The notes beneath the pieces were generated by a model. The model made no database searches, was not told the DNA's origin, and saw only the letters and a program-made list of their open reading frames with translations. Positions 5,710 through 6,516 of a stretch of DNA of 6,516 bases are shown here, piece after piece; the first letter of the stretch is position 1, and each line of letters begins with the position of its first letter. Where the stretch lies: positions 1 through 6,516 of the forward strand of contig NZ_CALIAA010000173.1 of NCBI RefSeq assembly GCF_938040765.1, in the 5' to 3' direction. The stretch comes from an uncultured Fretibacterium sp. (GTDB taxonomy: Bacteria; Synergistota; Synergistia; Synergistales; Aminobacteriaceae). Position numbers and translations under genes: made by a program.

Positions 5710-5754
5710 CGCCCGGCCGTTCGATGGGGCCGGGGGCTGAGTGGGGGCGTTTTT
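5710..5754 (+). terminator. Terminator-like element upstream of the SSB-like genes
   Basis: CGCCC (5710-5714) can pair with GGGCG (5745-5749), directly followed by TTTTT (5750-5754). Inside, GGCC (5715-5718) pairs with GGCC (5728-5731). The upstream arm overlaps a small hairpin, GCGGT (5700-5704) with ACCGC (5708-5712), so the two folds compete. It may end the TRAP operon transcript or act as an attenuator for the next gene. Confidence 0.5.
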
Positions 5755-5803
5755 GATATCGCTTTCTTTTCCGGGAATCCTACTTAAGAAGAGGTGAAGC
5801 GTA

Positions 5804-6094
5804 GTGGTGCAGATCGAAAACAGCGTCACGGTATCGGGGTTGCTGCATTTCATCAAGGGCGATAAAAAGGAGCGGAAGTATTTCCCCTTCTCCATCAGAC
5901 ATGAGAATCTCTGGACGGATGGTACCGTCCGCAAGGACTTCCTGACGGTGCGCGCCTTCGTTCCCGAGGTGCAGAAACAGTTGAAGGAGCTGGACGAGGG
6001 AGCCGCGATCAAGGTGGAGGGCGTGCTGCGCGCCTCGCGTGGGAGCGGCGACATGTATCTTTCCGCAGAGCGGCTGGAGGTTCTCAGCCAGTGA
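5804..6094 (+). CDS. Small SSB-like OB-fold protein, first of two tandem paralogs
   Basis: The protein has 96 aa. Its pattern follows the core of bacterial single-stranded DNA-binding proteins: an initial strand NSVTVSGLLH (6-15), a central RKDFLTVRAF (43-52) resembling the TDFIPVVAF strand of SSB, the helix PEVQKQLKEL (54-63), then KVEGVLRASRGSGDMYL (70-86) resembling the VEGRL strand and the loop after it. It stops right after the fold, without the linker and acidic DDDIPF-like tail of a housekeeping SSB. Nucleic-acid binding is therefore possible but unproven. GTG at 5804 is preferred because GAGGTG (5791-5796) is 7 nt upstream; the next GTG at 5807 would shorten it by one residue. It shares about 36 identical positions with the gene at 6204 by hand alignment. 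An intrinsic terminator follows the stop codon at once. Confidence 0.8.
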   Translation: MVQIENSVTVSGLLHFIKGDKKERKYFPFSIRHENLWTDGTVRKDFLTVRAFVPEVQKQLKELDEGAAIKVEGVLRASRGSGDMYLSAERLEVLSQ

Positions 6095-6096
6095 CG

Positions 6097-6131
6097 GGAC
6101 GCCCTTGAGAGAGGGCGCCTTTCGATTTTTT
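6097..6131 (+). terminator. Intrinsic terminator between the two SSB-like genes
   Basis: CGCCCT (6100-6105) pairs with AGGGCG (6112-6117). GG (6097-6098) with CC (6118-6119) extends the stem past one bulged A. TTT, CGA and six T residues (6126-6131) follow. It starts 2 nt after the first gene's stop codon, so the two paralogs probably have separate or attenuated transcription. Confidence 0.78.
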
Positions 6132-6203
6132 ACGGATTGTATCGAGTGCGTTATGGATGGCTTGGCCGTCCCGGCACGAAATGACGGAAAGAGGGTGTTT
6201 CCT

Positions 6204-6491
6204 TTGAATTGGGAGAACAGCGTGCGGGTCTCGGGACAGGTGCACCTCCTCAAGGGACGGACGGAGGGGGAGACCGGGACGGGAAAATACGTACAGTTCG
6301 CGGTTCGTCAGGACAACCAGGATCCGGACGGTTCCCCGCGCCGCGACTTTCTGGTGGTGCGGGTCTATGACGACGCGTTGAGGGACGTCCTGAACGGGAA
6401 ACAGGCCGGGGACCCCGTGGTCGTGGAGGGGACGCTGCGCTCCTCCCGGGGGAGCGGCGTCAATTACATCCGCTGCAAATCGATCCTTTAG
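6204..6491 (+). CDS. Small SSB-like OB-fold protein, second tandem paralog
   Basis: The protein has 95 aa and aligns over its whole length with the preceding one. Shared segments are ENSV-VSG at the start (4-11), H--KG (14-18), KY--F--R (29-36), RRDFLVVRV (46-54) against RKDFLTVRA, and VEGTLRSSRGSG (74-85) against VEGVLRASRGSG. The glycine- and threonine-containing loop at 18-28 is three residues longer than in its neighbour. Again there is no acidic SSB tail. The TTG start is chosen because it gives the same N-terminus and length as the paralog, with GAGG (6191-6194) 9 nt upstream. An in-frame ATG at 6153 would add 17 residues without a good ribosome binding site. The pair looks like a gene duplication with marked divergence. 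The gene ends 25 nt before the window edge, so a third copy or partner outside cannot be excluded. Confidence 0.75.
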   Translation: MNWENSVRVSGQVHLLKGRTEGETGTGKYVQFAVRQDNQDPDGSPRRDFLVVRVYDDALRDVLNGKQAGDPVVVEGTLRSSRGSGVNYIRCKSIL

Positions 6492-6516
6492 TTTGAACGA
6501 ACGAGGCGGGCCCTAC

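Noticed and set aside
5701..5713. T-box-like string GGTGGTACCGCC before the SSB-like genes
   Set aside because: It matches much of the T-box core, but I found no stem I with specifier loop, the antiterminator 3' strand does not pair properly, and the downstream genes are not amino-acid related. A self-complementary hairpin explains the string.
5678..5740. A 20-codon open frame (ATG 5678 to TGA 5738) as an attenuation leader peptide
   Set aside because: It has no run of a single amino acid, its ribosome binding site is too close to the ATG, and it is probably a chance product of the GC-rich hairpin.
6153..6203. ATG at 6153 as start of the second SSB-like protein
   Set aside because: There is no good ribosome binding site and no counterpart of the extra 17 residues in the paralog, whose N-terminus matches the TTG start at 6204.

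Overview
This GC-rich window looks like it comes from an anaerobic diderm of the phylum Synergistota. The reasons are gene content (a DUF3798 periplasmic protein, an M19 dipeptidase, and a DUF1850 protein next to a fused TRAP permease), high GC, and frequent GTG/TTG starts. The assignment is an inference and no genus can be named.

Left part (1-2023). A DUF3798 gene (252-1583, minus strand) has a near-consensus sigma-70 promoter (1788-1816) and a leader of about 200 nt. I read the start of this leader as a tetrahydrofolate (THF, folT-type) riboswitch aptamer (1669-1762). It is followed by a textbook intrinsic terminator (1618-1645) and then by the Shine-Dalgarno and ATG. The 3' strand of aptamer helix P1 can pair with the 3' arm of the terminator, so a THF-bound OFF switch is the simplest reading. 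This ties an exported protein of unknown function to folate status, and it is the most interesting point in the window. The first 251 bases hold a probable terminator for this gene and, at the very edge, a Shine-Dalgarno-like sequence that may serve another minus-strand gene outside the window.

Middle part (1835-5520). A plus-strand operon encodes an M19-type dipeptidase, a DUF1850 protein that overlaps it by 4 nt (GTGA), and a fused 4TM/12TM TRAP permease. A promoter (TTGCGT-17-TATACT) lies 61 bases before the first start codon. No TRAP solute-binding protein of the TAXI or DctP type is present; the dipeptidase occupies the upstream position where one is often found. A simple model is uptake of an organic acid or peptide-like compound followed by cytoplasmic cleavage, but the substrate is unknown. 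Between the divergent promoters, a strong plus-strand hairpin followed by an intrinsic terminator marks a possible small RNA or leader.

Right part (5521-6516). A 283-nt intergenic region with two strong hairpins, the second ending in a T-run, precedes two tandem paralogous genes for small SSB-like OB-fold proteins (96 and 95 aa). The two genes are separated by an intrinsic terminator. Neither protein has the acidic tail of a housekeeping SSB, and their function is unknown.
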